Below, in pieces: positions 43,757 through 52,615 of a stretch of 64,000 nt of DNA. Source of the stretch: Thalassolituus hydrocarboniclasticus (lineage in GTDB: Bacteria > Pseudomonadota > Gammaproteobacteria > Pseudomonadales > Oceanobacteraceae); NCBI RefSeq assembly GCF_025345565.1, contig NZ_CP054475.1, forward strand, positions 3,699,129 to 3,763,128. The letters are read 5' to 3'. The position numbers were made by a program, and so were the translations under genes. Numbering within the stretch: position 1 is the stretch's first letter; each line of letters begins with the position of its first letter. The notes below the pieces were generated by a model, which searched no databases, was not told the origin of the DNA, and saw only the letters and a list, made by a program, of their open reading frames with translations.

Positions 43757-44806
43757 ATGAAAACCATGATCAAGCCATTACTGACGGCTTCCGCTCTTGT
43801 ACTCTGTGCCGCTGCGGTTCATGCAAAACCTGTATTACTGAAAACACCCATTGCTTTCGGCTCCAACCTGCCGGCCCTTGGAACCCCGATCACCTGGGTA
43901 TCTGAGCAGTTGCCTCTGGTATCCGGCGGTCAGATTAAAATGAAAATTTACGAGCCGGGAAAACTGGTTGCGCCACTGGAAATTCTGGATGCCGTATCCA
44001 GCGGTAAAGTGAACTCCGGTTATTCTATTGCCGGTTACTGGGCAGGAAAAATGCCGGCTGCTGCAATCTTTTCTACCATTCCGTTCGGCCCTGAAGCGCC
44101 GGAGTTTGCCGCGTGGATGTATTACGGCAATGGCCTGAAACTGTACCAGAAAATGTACGATGATGGCGGCTACAACGTACACGTTGAGCCCTGCGCCCTG
44201 ATCAGTCCGGAAACATCCGGCTGGTTTAAAAAACCGGTAAACAGCGTCGATGATCTTAAAGGCCTGAATATGCGTTTCTACGGCCTTGGCGGCGAAGTGA
44301 TGCAGAAACTGGGAGTCTCCACCTCGCTGATTCCGGGTGGTGAAATTTTTGGTGCTCTGGAAAAAGGCGCAATTGATGCCACCGAATTCTCACAGCCAGC
44401 CATCGACGAAAAACTGGGCTTCTATAAAGTGGCCAAATATAACTACTTCCCTGGCTGGCATCAGCAGGCCACGGTATTCGAACTGTTGATCAACAAAGAT
44501 ACCTGGAACGGCATGAGCGACAGCCAGCGCGCACAGATTTCCACAACCTGTAAGGCATCTGTAACCAACTCCGTGGCGGAATCTGAGTACATTCAGTTTG
44601 AAGCCATGAAGAAAAATGCCGAAGTCCGTGGTGTAGAAATCCGTACCTGGCCAAAGGAAATGATGGATCAGTTCCGTTCAGCATGGGAAGAGGTGGTTCA
44701 GGAACAGCGTAAGGACCCGACCTTTGCCGTGGTTTATGACGATCTGAAAAACTTCCGCGACAACTACAAACTCTGGTCAAGCCGCGCCTTTATCAACCGC
44801 GACTGA
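43757..44806 (+). CDS. dctP: TRAP transporter solute-binding protein (DctP)
   Basis: This is a 349-residue periplasmic protein with a signal peptide (residues 1-23, ending AVHA). NSVDDLKGLNMRFYGLGGEVMQKLG carries the conserved Arg that binds substrate carboxylates in DctP proteins, and GALEKGAIDATEF is the next family motif. GGAG precedes the ATG. It delivers a carboxylate to the DctQM permease; regulon context suggests 3-hydroxybutyrate or a related acid. A hairpin follows the gene. Confidence 0.92.
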   Translation: MKTMIKPLLTASALVLCAAAVHAKPVLLKTPIAFGSNLPALGTPITWVSEQLPLVSGGQIKMKIYEPGKLVAPLEILDAVSSGKVNSGYSIAGYWAGKMPAAAIFSTIPFGPEAPEFAAWMYYGNGLKLYQKMYDDGGYNVHVEPCALISPETSGWFKKPVNSVDDLKGLNMRFYGLGGEVMQKLGVSTSLIPGGEIFGALEKGAIDATEFSQPAIDEKLGFYKVAKYNYFPGWHQQATVFELLINKDTWNGMSDSQRAQISTTCKASVTNSVAESEYIQFEAMKKNAEVRGVEIRTWPKEMMDQFRSAWEEVVQEQRKDPTFAVVYDDLKNFRDNYKLWSSRAFINRD

Positions 44807-44818
44807 ATCCTGCCTTAA

Positions 44819-44842
44819 ACCGGCACAGAACCCTGTGCCGGT
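44819..44842 (+). terminator. Intercistronic attenuator hairpin
   Basis: ACCGGCACAG-AACC-CTGTGCCGGT is a 10-bp stem followed by ATTTCTGTTTTT, between dctP and dctQ. It probably ends most transcripts so that the binding protein exceeds the permease. Confidence 0.8.
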
Positions 44843-44868
44843 ATTTCTGTTTTTAAACGGGTAATGTT

Positions 44869-45408
44869 ATGAATAATGATCTCCGGCCACCTTCGACCGT
44901 GCTGCTGGCAGATGCGGTCGATCGTGTATTACGTAAAAGCTGCGAATACCTGTCCTGGGTATACGCCATTCTTATTGCCGTTATTCTGTTGCAGATAACC
45001 CTGCGCCGTGGTTTCAGCGCCGGTCTGATTGCACTGGAAGAACTGCAATGGCACCTGTATGCCATTGGCGTACTCTTTGGTGTTATTTACGCTCAGGCGA
45101 CCAACAGTCATGTACGGGTAGATGTTCTGCAGTCGCGTTTTTCTGCCAGAGCAAAAAGCATGACTGAAATCGCCGGAATTCTGTTACTGGCAATGCCTTT
45201 TCTGTTCGTCGTGTTTATTCACAGTCTGGATTTTGTTGCCGAATCCTGGCGCATCAATGAGCGCTCTCTCGCCCCTGCCGGTCTGCCCTGGCGCTGGCTG
45301 ATCAAATCGATGATCCCTGTCTCAGTCGGCCTGATGATGCTTACCTTTATCAACCATCTGTATCGCGAGTCTGTATTACTGATACGGGGTAATAACTATG
45401 GAAATTAA
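44869..45408 (+). CDS. dctQ: TRAP transporter small permease (DctQ)
   Basis: This is a 179-residue inner-membrane protein with four membrane segments, for example WVYAILIAVILLQITL (about 26-42), LYAIGVLFGVIYA (about 63-75), ILLLAMPFLFVVFI (about 104-117) and MIPVSVGLMMLTFI (about 146-159). EELQWHLYAIG is the usual DctQ core motif. It overlaps dctM by 11 bp. Confidence 0.9.
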   Translation: MNNDLRPPSTVLLADAVDRVLRKSCEYLSWVYAILIAVILLQITLRRGFSAGLIALEELQWHLYAIGVLFGVIYAQATNSHVRVDVLQSRFSARAKSMTEIAGILLLAMPFLFVVFIHSLDFVAESWRINERSLAPAGLPWRWLIKSMIPVSVGLMMLTFINHLYRESVLLIRGNNYGN

Positions 45409-46786
45409 TGAAATTCTGATCGTGGCGATGTTCGCCAGCTTTATCCTTCTGCTTTTTTCCGGATTTCCTATTGCCTGGGTTCTGGGTGGTGTCGGCACAT
45501 TGTTTGCCGCTCTGGCGTATATGAGCGACATGTATCTCGATACCATGATAGGTATCGACTTTAACTCCATTGGTCTGGTGGTCAGCCGTATTTACAAGAT
45601 CATGGACAACTGGATTCTGGTTGCGCTACCCATGTTTATTTTTATGGGAAATATGCTGGATAAATCCGGCGCGGCAGAAAACCTGATGCAATCCTTTCAG
45701 GAATTATTTGGCCGGGTACGTGGCGGCCTGGCTATTACGGTTATTCTGATCGGGATTATTCTGGCCGCCTCTACCGGTATTGTCGGTGCTTCTGTTGTGC
45801 TGCTGGGGGTAATGTCTCTACCCGCCATGCTCAAACAGGGCTACTGTAAAACCGTTGCCGTTGGTACCGTTGCCAGCGCTGGTACACTGGGCATTCTGAT
45901 TCCGCCCAGCATTATGCTGGTAATTATGGCGGATCAGCTGGCACTGTCTGTCGGTGATCTGTTTATGGGAGCCGTCGTCCCCGGTCTTCTGCTGGGCGTG
46001 CTGTATATCGTCTATGTGCTGGGCTGGGGCATCATCCGCCCGCATTCCATGCCACTGGCAGAAGATGTACAGCCGGTAACATGGAGAGTCTGGGTTAACG
46101 TTATGCGTTCCGTGCTCCCCACACTGCTGATGATTATTGCGGTTCTGGGCAGTATTTTTACCGGTATAGCAACGCCAACCGAAGCGTCTGCTGTTGGCGC
46201 CGCCGCCGCGATTCTTCTGGCCTGGCATAACGGCCGTCTGAGTATCAATGTGGTGCGTGAATGCCTGCACAATACTTTCAGCGTCAGTGGTTACATTTTT
46301 GCGATCTTTATTGGTGCAACCATGTTTGCACTGGTGCTGCGCGAGCTGGGTGGTGATGAGTATATTGAATCTTTCCTGACCTCTTTGCCCTTTGGCCCTT
46401 ATGGCATCATTCTGTTTGTGCTGGGCATTGTTTTTCTTCTGGGTTTTGTACTCGACTGGATTGAAATTACACTGATCGTATTACCGCTGGTCGCTCCGGT
46501 AATTAATGCTCTGGAAATTTCTATTAATGGCTATGGTGTGATTGATCAGCCGATTATGGTGTGGTTTGTAATGCTGGTTGCCGTGACGTTGCAGACATCC
46601 TTCCTGACACCACCGGTTGGCTTTGCACTGTTTTATCTGAAGGGTGTATGCCCGCCAGAAATCAAACTCGGCACAATTTACCGTGGTGTTATTCCGTTTA
46701 TCGTACTGCAGTTACTGGGCCTGACACTGCTGATTATGTTCCCGTCACTGGTGAACTGGTTCCCGGCCATGGTTTACGGTCAGTAA
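45398..46786 (+). CDS. dctM: TRAP transporter large permease (DctM)
   Basis: This is a 462-residue polytopic protein of the DctM family, with about 12 membrane segments. FSGFPIAWVLGGVG at the N-terminus, the long ASTGIVGASVVLLGVMSLPAM stretch in part (about 128-148) and GILIPPSIMLVIMAD are core motifs for Na+-coupled transport. It completes the dctPQM operon and is followed by a strong terminator. Confidence 0.93.
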   Translation: MEINEILIVAMFASFILLLFSGFPIAWVLGGVGTLFAALAYMSDMYLDTMIGIDFNSIGLVVSRIYKIMDNWILVALPMFIFMGNMLDKSGAAENLMQSFQELFGRVRGGLAITVILIGIILAASTGIVGASVVLLGVMSLPAMLKQGYCKTVAVGTVASAGTLGILIPPSIMLVIMADQLALSVGDLFMGAVVPGLLLGVLYIVYVLGWGIIRPHSMPLAEDVQPVTWRVWVNVMRSVLPTLLMIIAVLGSIFTGIATPTEASAVGAAAAILLAWHNGRLSINVVRECLHNTFSVSGYIFAIFIGATMFALVLRELGGDEYIESFLTSLPFGPYGIILFVLGIVFLLGFVLDWIEITLIVLPLVAPVINALEISINGYGVIDQPIMVWFVMLVAVTLQTSFLTPPVGFALFYLKGVCPPEIKLGTIYRGVIPFIVLQLLGLTLLIMFPSLVNWFPAMVYGQ

Positions 46787-46798
46787 GCCGATGCTGCT

Positions 46799-46827
46799 AT
46801 CCCCGGAAGCCTTTGGCTTCCGGGGAT
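46799..46827 (+). terminator. Rho-independent terminator of the TRAP operon
   Basis: ATCCCCGGAAGCC and GGCTTCCGGGGAT form a 13-bp stem with a TTT loop, starting 12 bp after the dctM stop, followed by a T-rich stretch. Confidence 0.9.
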
Positions 46828-46981
46828 ATACCAATCTTTTAAATCTTTTCTTCCAAAAAAATACAAGCAATCAGCAACAGACACTGCTGCCCATTCCATG
46901 ATATTTACTTTCCTGCAGGCGCACATTACCGTCATGTATTTACTGTCCCAACAGTGAATATTACATACGCAGGAGTCTGTT

Positions 46982-47299
46982 ATGCCGGAAATAGCTCAAA
47001 CACCCGAGCCACCCTACTACGCTGTTATTTTCAGCAGTCACCGCACCGAAGGAGATAACGGTTACGCTGAAATGGCTGCACGCATGATTGAAACAGCAGC
47101 AAGACAGCCGGGGTTTCTTGGTATTGAATCCGCAAGGGAAGATCTGGGTATTACGGTATCGTACTGGGACAGTCTTGAGGCTATCCATCGCTGGAAGAAC
47201 GACGCCGATCATAAAGAAGCACAACGCCTTGGCCGCAGGCAATGGTATTCCGGATTTCGGGTGCGGATAGCAAGAGTGGAACGGGAATACGGAATGTAA
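46982..47299 (+). CDS. Antibiotic-biosynthesis-monooxygenase (ABM) domain protein
   Basis: This is a 105-residue protein with the ferredoxin-like ABM fold: QPGFLGIESAREDLGITVSYW in part, AIHRWKNDADHKEAQRLGR and WYSGFRVRIARVE match the family. It is probably a small cytoplasmic enzyme of the YdhR/EthD-like type, with unknown substrate. AGGAG precedes the ATG. It lies downstream of the TRAP operon behind a terminator, so it has its own promoter. Confidence 0.8.
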   Translation: MPEIAQTPEPPYYAVIFSSHRTEGDNGYAEMAARMIETAARQPGFLGIESAREDLGITVSYWDSLEAIHRWKNDADHKEAQRLGRRQWYSGFRVRIARVEREYGM

Positions 47300-47362
47300 T
47301 GCGGCATCAGGTAACAGTAAAAATGTTTACTCTGAGCCGCTCAGCAGGAATATGCCCCGGAT

Positions 47363-48358
47363 TTATTCAATAAAGGTGGTCTGCGAAGCCGTCAGCGACG
47401 ACAGGTGAATGTTCCAGTGCTGCATACCTTTACGGCTGTAAACATAATGACCACTGAGTGAATTCAGAGGCTTAATACTGGATATCGGAGTGCCGTTAAG
47501 AATCATCATTGCCAGACGTGAAGCAGTAACGCCTTCCTGATAAGCCGAGACGGTAAAGCCACCGGCGGCTTTATGCTCACCAACAAAAATATCCCACAGT
47601 GAAAAAATCGGCACTTCCGCTTTTCCCCAGGCTTCATTCATCAGCGTATCCGGGCTGACATGCTGGCCGTTATGATCGTGAATGGTGTGATGGGTGCCGA
47701 CAATCACAGCATCAATACCGCGCTCAGAAGCAGAGCTTATTGCATGCAGCCATTGCTCGCGGTTATTGGTCATCAGCACATCGACCTGCGTACCATGAAT
47801 AACCATCGTACGGGCATCACCAAAAAACTCACCGATGGCATTATTCATGGTCGGTGAGTCGTCGGTAAGAATCAGAAAATGTTTGTCGCGCTTCAGAACC
47901 TTACGCATATGGCGGATGTTCTGCACAAAGAATGGCCGCTCCAGTACACCGGTAATTAACGGGTTATCGATAAACGGATACTGGGCTCGGCCGCCATTAA
48001 CACCAAGAAAGACCACTGGTATACCCATTCCGGCAATGCTTTCAGCCATCAGCGAGAATGCATTATCATCACCAATGATCACCAGTTCAGGAGCCAGGTG
48101 ACGTATGCTTTGCTGTATTTCGGCAGCTTTTTCCGGCCAGTCACTTTTAGCCAGCTGCTTGGTATCCATTGAATATGCCGTCAGCTGACATTTCTCGCCC
48201 ATATTATCCTGCAGTGCCTGCAGATACTGCGCATCCCAATTATATTGCGGATGATAACTCTGAATAACGGCCACCTGTTTCAGCGGCCCGGCATTGCTGG
48301 TTGCACAGCCAATACAGAGTGCCAGCAGCATATAACGGCTTACTGTTCTTATTGCCAT
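47363..48358 (-). CDS. ABC-transporter substrate-binding-like protein
   Basis: This is a 331-residue protein with a signal peptide (residues 1-23, ending SNAG). QVAVIQSYHPQYNWDAQYLQAL, in which two periplasmic-binding lobes begin, and LAPELVIIGDDNAFSLMAES with IPVVFLGVNGG are typical of the PF04392-like family. No ATPase or permease is adjacent, so it may deliver a signal to a sensor or belong to a transporter elsewhere. A 16-bp palindrome and a variant of the regulon motif lie upstream. Confidence 0.75.
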   Translation of the reverse strand: MAIRTVSRYMLLALCIGCATSNAGPLKQVAVIQSYHPQYNWDAQYLQALQDNMGEKCQLTAYSMDTKQLAKSDWPEKAAEIQQSIRHLAPELVIIGDDNAFSLMAESIAGMGIPVVFLGVNGGRAQYPFIDNPLITGVLERPFFVQNIRHMRKVLKRDKHFLILTDDSPTMNNAIGEFFGDARTMVIHGTQVDVLMTNNREQWLHAISSASERGIDAVIVGTHHTIHDHNGQHVSPDTLMNEAWGKAEVPIFSLWDIFVGEHKAAGGFTVSAYQEGVTASRLAMMILNGTPISSIKPLNSLSGHYVYSRKGMQHWNIHLSSLTASQTTFIE

Positions 48359-48378
48359 AGTATTCTCTCCGGCAGAAA

Positions 48379-48430
48379 TTAACTCCGGAGTTAACCATGT
48401 GGCTGCTGGCCTCAGTATCCTGATTTAGTA
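48379..48430 (-). promoter_or_regulatory. Upstream region with a 16-bp palindrome and a regulon-like motif
   Basis: TTAACTCCGGAGTTAA (48379-48394) is a perfect 16-bp palindrome 21-36 bp before the binding-protein ATG. TACTAAATCA on the minus strand (48421-48430) matches the regulon palindrome at 8 of 10 positions. A weak -10-like TTAACT lies 26 nt downstream of it. Confidence 0.45.
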
Positions 48431-48437
48431 GGTGAAG

Positions 48438-48495
48438 AAGGGGTTAATTGAACCCTGTGAATGGCAACGCCCTATCCGGCTGAGCAACCTGCAGT
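48438..48495 (-). other. tRNA-like remnant
   Basis: The minus strand reads GCTCAGCCGGATAGGGC, a good tRNA D-arm, then GTTGCC, and shortly after a T-arm-like AGGGTTCAATTAACCC. The anticodon arm is mostly missing and no acceptor stem closes it. It looks like a decayed tRNA piece or a chance match. Confidence 0.3.
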
Positions 48496-48609
48496 TTATG
48501 GCAGGCAAGACAGGAAGAATGCGTAAGTGGTGAGATTACAGCGGTTTTATTTTATCAGGGGCCTGCGGTTGCGATGATCCCCAGAGAACATATTTAAATG
48601 CCGTAACCA

Positions 48610-49386
48610 TCAACCTCCGGACTTGCAGGCAGTAATAAAGTGCAGCTGCCAACGCAGCCCGATCCGGCCGTCTGTCAGTCTGTCAAAACCCAGTTCACGG
48701 GCCAACACTTCACTGACATCTGACGCCTCAGCCCGGTCTATACCAAACATCAGGCGGCAATATTCTCCTGCCTGAAGGGCACTGTCGAAGTGCCAGTGGT
48801 AGTTACGGCAAGCGGCCTTAATGTCATCAAAACCGCTGTTGCGCAGCTGCTCTGTGGTCTGCTGATCAAAGTACCAGCCGTGGTGGCCCATACTGTTGTG
48901 TGTATTAACCCAACCATCGAGAAAGCGGGCCGTGGCCGAATCCGCATGCGCATCGGCCAGTACCAGGGTTCCTCCCGGACAAAGGCAGCGGTATAGCTCA
49001 GCAAACAACGGGCGCTTGTCCTGGGTGTGGTGTAAACCGGCCAGACTAAGTGCTATATCGATACTGTTATCAGGCAGAGGTAAATGATCCAGAGAACATA
49101 AGCTCAGCGGATGACGGCTGCCTGAGTGACAATGCTGATCAAACAAGCGGGCGAATAATTCGCTGGTTTCCAGATGATGCAGCCGTACGTTATCCGGCAG
49201 ATAGCTCGCCAGATAGCCACCTCCCGCAGGGATATCAAGCATGCGTGTTCCGGCACGGATGTCCAGCCCCTGCAAAATCGCCCTGAACTCCTGCTCACGG
49301 GCATCAGGCCAGTTAAGCATAGCCTGGTGATAAGCATCGGCACGCTGGTTAAAAATGTTCTGATAACTGTCAGCTGAATCAAACAT
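48610..49386 (-). CDS. Class I SAM-dependent methyltransferase
   Basis: This is a 258-residue methyltransferase. Motif I is GTRMLDIPAGGGYLASYL (about residues 41-58; the common GxGxG reads PAGGGY), and SIDIALSLAGLHHTQDKRPLFAEL and LCPGGTLVLADAH are UbiE/Methyltransf_11 motifs. AAGGA lies 8 nt before the ATG. The substrate is unknown. The gene stands alone. Confidence 0.85.
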   Translation of the reverse strand: MFDSADSYQNIFNQRADAYHQAMLNWPDAREQEFRAILQGLDIRAGTRMLDIPAGGGYLASYLPDNVRLHHLETSELFARLFDQHCHSGSRHPLSLCSLDHLPLPDNSIDIALSLAGLHHTQDKRPLFAELYRCLCPGGTLVLADAHADSATARFLDGWVNTHNSMGHHGWYFDQQTTEQLRNSGFDDIKAACRNYHWHFDSALQAGEYCRLMFGIDRAEASDVSEVLARELGFDRLTDGRIGLRWQLHFITACKSGG

Positions 49387-49546
49387 GCTCAGATCCTTGA
49401 GACCAACTATTCAAAGGCTCCTTCCTGCAAAGCAGCTTCACCTGTAATTTCTGCCGGAAAATTATCTCGGCTATAGCCCGGTTGCGATGACACGTTTCCG
49501 GGTTTTCTAATGATACGCACTTAAACCGAGATGAAAACAACCAATG

Positions 49547-51067
49547 TCATACAGATAAACCGGTATCAGTGCGACGACGAATACGGCGCGACAAGCTGTC
49601 GATCAGAATATTCAGTGCGGCGGCAACCACAATCAGGAAGAAGGCCTTATCGTAACGGATTTCTTCAAATGCAGAGTCGATATAAAAGCCCAGGGTGGCA
49701 ATACCGAGAATTCCCATCATCGCGCTTTCGCGCAGGATGACTTCCCAGCGATAAAATAAAAAGGCAAGAAACCCCGGATACAAGCGTGGCGTATGCAGAT
49801 AAAAATACCGGTTAATCCCTTTGGGGTCATCGGCACGCTGTGGCTGCTGTTCGCTGTGGTTGGCCAGCAGGAACGCAATTAAACCACCGTTATGTAATGC
49901 CAGCGCCAGCACCGCCGGTAAGCCGGAAGGCCCGAGCAGTAACAGCAGGATAAAGGCGATCATCATTTCCGGCGTCGAACGCATAATCAGCAGTAATAAA
50001 CGCCCCGGCCAGCGCAGGGCTCTGCCGCTGATCGCCTGACTGGCCAGCGGGTAGCACAACAGCGCAATAACGCCGGTCAGCACCAGTGCAATCTGGGTAA
50101 GGTACAGCGTCTGCAATAATGCCGGCCAGGCCACCTGACTGAATTCGCGCCAGTACCAGCCGGCAGCCGCAATCAGATCCCCCTGCTGTAATGCCCGTGG
50201 CCAGATATCCTGACTGATAAACTGCCACGCATAGCTGCTGCCCAGTGGGGGCGACTGGGGTAACAACCAGAGCGCTAATGCCGCATAAACAGGTAATAAC
50301 CAGCCACGTAACCAGAAGCGGATGCTGGCAATTAATATAAAAAACACCCAGAGCAAAGCCGCTGCTTCGCTGTACTGTCCCTGTTTAAAAGCGGTCTCCA
50401 GATGAAAGCCGAGTGTTGGCAAACCAATAAAACCAAGAATGGCGCTGGAGCGTAATGCACACTCAAAACGATAGCGGCAGTAGCTGCGCATCTCGCCCAG
50501 ACTCTGTGGAATTAAGGTGTAGGCATAGCGGCTGATGCGGCTGCTGAAAGGTGAAACAGCCAGCGCAGGCTCTGGCGCCTGACGATCAAACATTTCGGCA
50601 AATACTTTGGCAAACACACCGGTGTAAGGAATTAAAATCGCCAGCAAGCCGGTGGTGGCACTGAGGCCATAGAGCTGCATAAATAACAGCCCCCAGAATA
50701 TTTCGTGTACCGAACGTACCGCCGCCGCCAGCATACGCACCGGCCGCCAGTGATAAAACACCGCCAGAATTAAGCCCAGCGGTACTGAAATAATAAGCGC
50801 CAGCAAGGCAAAGGCAACGGTCTGGCCCAGCGCACTGAGCAGCGTGCTGCTGTCAGCCCAGTAGGGGGAAATAAAGCCCCAGCCAATACGTCCGAGTTCA
50901 CGCCACGGGTCGGTCGGATAAAGCGCCAGATCGGCCAGAAATGTACAAGCCAGAGCAATCGCAATAAATAACAGGGAAATACGGCGCAAACGACGGCCAC
51001 TGCTGTGCGCCGGGCGTACGCCGGGTAAACGGTTCAGCAGTATTAAGGCATCGTTATCAGGACGCAT
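49547..51067 (-). CDS. Putative selenate/phosphonate-type ABC transporter permease (duplicated)
   Basis: This is a 506-residue inner-membrane protein in which two PhnE-like permease domains are fused. Each half ends in a similar motif (SSAILGFIGLPTLGFHLETAF at about 200-220, shown in part, and ESAMMGILGIATLGFYIDSAF at about 450). It overlaps the ATPase gene by 11 bp. Position next to mnmH and selD supports transport of an oxidised selenium compound rather than phosphonate. The substrate call rests on gene neighbourhood. Confidence 0.85.
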   Translation of the reverse strand: MRPDNDALILLNRLPGVRPAHSSGRRLRRISLLFIAIALACTFLADLALYPTDPWRELGRIGWGFISPYWADSSTLLSALGQTVAFALLALIISVPLGLILAVFYHWRPVRMLAAAVRSVHEIFWGLLFMQLYGLSATTGLLAILIPYTGVFAKVFAEMFDRQAPEPALAVSPFSSRISRYAYTLIPQSLGEMRSYCRYRFECALRSSAILGFIGLPTLGFHLETAFKQGQYSEAAALLWVFFILIASIRFWLRGWLLPVYAALALWLLPQSPPLGSSYAWQFISQDIWPRALQQGDLIAAAGWYWREFSQVAWPALLQTLYLTQIALVLTGVIALLCYPLASQAISGRALRWPGRLLLLIMRSTPEMMIAFILLLLLGPSGLPAVLALALHNGGLIAFLLANHSEQQPQRADDPKGINRYFYLHTPRLYPGFLAFLFYRWEVILRESAMMGILGIATLGFYIDSAFEEIRYDKAFFLIVVAAALNILIDSLSRRIRRRTDTGLSV

Positions 51068-51734
51068 AAAAAGCGTCCAGATCGTTACTGCTTAACGCTG
51101 CGGCCGGACCATCGTAAACCAGTTCACCGGCGCGCAACGCCAGCACACGGTCAAAGTGAGCAAGTGCCAGACGGCGGTTATGCAGGCTGACCAGCAGGGT
51201 GTTATGCCGCTTGATTAATAACTGCAGAATATTCTCGGCCTGCAGCGGGTCGAGGGCAGAGACCGGTTCATCGCCAAGAAATACCGGCTGCTTACGATAC
51301 AGCGCGCGGCCAACGGCCACCCGCTGACGTTGCCCACCGGATAACCGGTCTGGCGAATGCCAGAGTTTATCGTCAAGCCCAAGCTCGTTACACAGCTGCT
51401 GAATTTCGGCACGTGGGGTATTAAATGAGCGGATTAAATTCAGCAGGTTATAAACACTGCTGTGGCGCTCCAGCCCGCCCATAAAAATATTGTTATACAC
51501 CGACAGCATATCCACCAGCCCGCCCTGCTGTGGACAGAGAGCAATCTGCTGTGGCTGCTGGCGGTACAGAACTTCCAGCAGGCTGGATTTACCGGCACCG
51601 GAGGGGCCGATAATGGCTATTTTTTCGCCCTGACGAACAGTCAGGTTAATGTTATGCAGAACGCGGTGCTTACCCAGCGTCAGATCAAACTGCTGTAACT
51701 GAAACAGGATAGCGGCATCCGCATTCACACTCAT
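51057..51734 (-). CDS. ABC transporter ATPase (PhnC-like)
   Basis: This is a 225-residue ABC ATPase with Walker A IGPSGAGKSSL (about residues 42-52), signature LSGGQRQRVAVGRALY (about 136-151) and Walker B PVFLGDEPVSALDP (about 155-168). The typical Walker B hydrophobics before Asp include a Gly. It pairs with the permease and binding protein on either side. Confidence 0.9.
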   Translation of the reverse strand: MSVNADAAILFQLQQFDLTLGKHRVLHNINLTVRQGEKIAIIGPSGAGKSSLLEVLYRQQPQQIALCPQQGGLVDMLSVYNNIFMGGLERHSSVYNLLNLIRSFNTPRAEIQQLCNELGLDDKLWHSPDRLSGGQRQRVAVGRALYRKQPVFLGDEPVSALDPLQAENILQLLIKRHNTLLVSLHNRRLALAHFDRVLALRAGELVYDGPAAALSSNDLDAFYAS

Positions 51735-51739
51735 GGTTA

Positions 51740-52615
51740 TCAGTCTTCCAGCAGGCCAATCGCACGGGCGGTATTTTCAATCGGCGCGTAATCGTCGTTA
51801 CTGGCCGGTACAAAAGATTCACGCGGGAAGCTGGCGAGCAGGTCTTTATCTTTCATTTCCAGCAGGGCTTTACGCATTTTTTCTTTAAAGCCTTTACCGA
51901 AGCGGGCATCCACATCACCACGGATAGTCCATTGATAATCCGGATAGGTTGGCGTGGTCCAGATCACCTGAATTTTTTCCGGGTCGATATTACCGGCCGC
52001 CAGCTCGTTATCCCAGACGGTGTAATTAACCGCACCGACCTGATAAGCACCGGACTGCACCTGAGCAATGGTACGGCTGTGATCGCCGGAGAAACCAACG
52101 CGCGAGAAAATATCCTCTGGCGCCGCGTTAAATTGTTCGCGCAGATAAAACTCCGGCATTAAACGACCGGAAGTAGAACCTTTGGAACCAAAAGTAAAGG
52201 TTTTACCTTTCAGTGCTGCAGAAAGTGTTTCTTCTGCACTCAGGCCCGCGCTTTTATTGGCAATAAAATAGGTTTTAAAGAACTGATCTTCATAGCCCTG
52301 AGCAATGGCTTCAGAACCGGCCACCAGCTTGCGCGCCTGCACGCCGGATAAACCACCAAACCAGGCCAGCTGCACCTGATCGTTACGGAATGCGGTAATG
52401 GCGGCGGCGTAGGATTTTACCGGAATGTACTTCACCTCAGCGCCGGTCTGTGCCGAAAGATAATCGGCCACTTTATTAAAGCGTTGCTGTAAGCGCGATT
52501 CATCTTCATCCGGAATGGCGGTAAATACGAAGGTATCGGCGAATGCAGAAAAGGCACCGAGCAGCAGGCCTGCTGCCGCGGCAAACTTAAAGGTCTTTTT
52601 CATGGTTTTACTCAT
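51740..52615 (-). CDS. Putative selenate ABC transporter substrate-binding protein (PhnD-like)
   Basis: This is a 291-residue periplasmic protein with a signal peptide (about residues 1-26, ending AFA). FTAIPDEDESRLQQRFNKVADYLS and VQLAWFGGLSGVQA are hallmarks of the PhnD-like family, in the subfamily seen next to selenium genes. ATG 52615 overlaps the mnmH stop; a second ATG at 52603 is possible. Confidence 0.87.
   Translation of the reverse strand: MSKTMKKTFKFAAAAGLLLGAFSAFADTFVFTAIPDEDESRLQQRFNKVADYLSAQTGAEVKYIPVKSYAAAITAFRNDQVQLAWFGGLSGVQARKLVAGSEAIAQGYEDQFFKTYFIANKSAGLSAEETLSAALKGKTFTFGSKGSTSGRLMPEFYLREQFNAAPEDIFSRVGFSGDHSRTIAQVQSGAYQVGAVNYTVWDNELAAGNIDPEKIQVIWTTPTYPDYQWTIRGDVDARFGKGFKEKMRKALLEMKDKDLLASFPRESFVPASNDDYAPIENTARAIGLLED

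Noticed and set aside
49398-49405. TGAGACCA copy before the methyltransferase
   Set aside because: It is a single isolated copy in core DNA, expected by chance, and unrelated to the iteron array.
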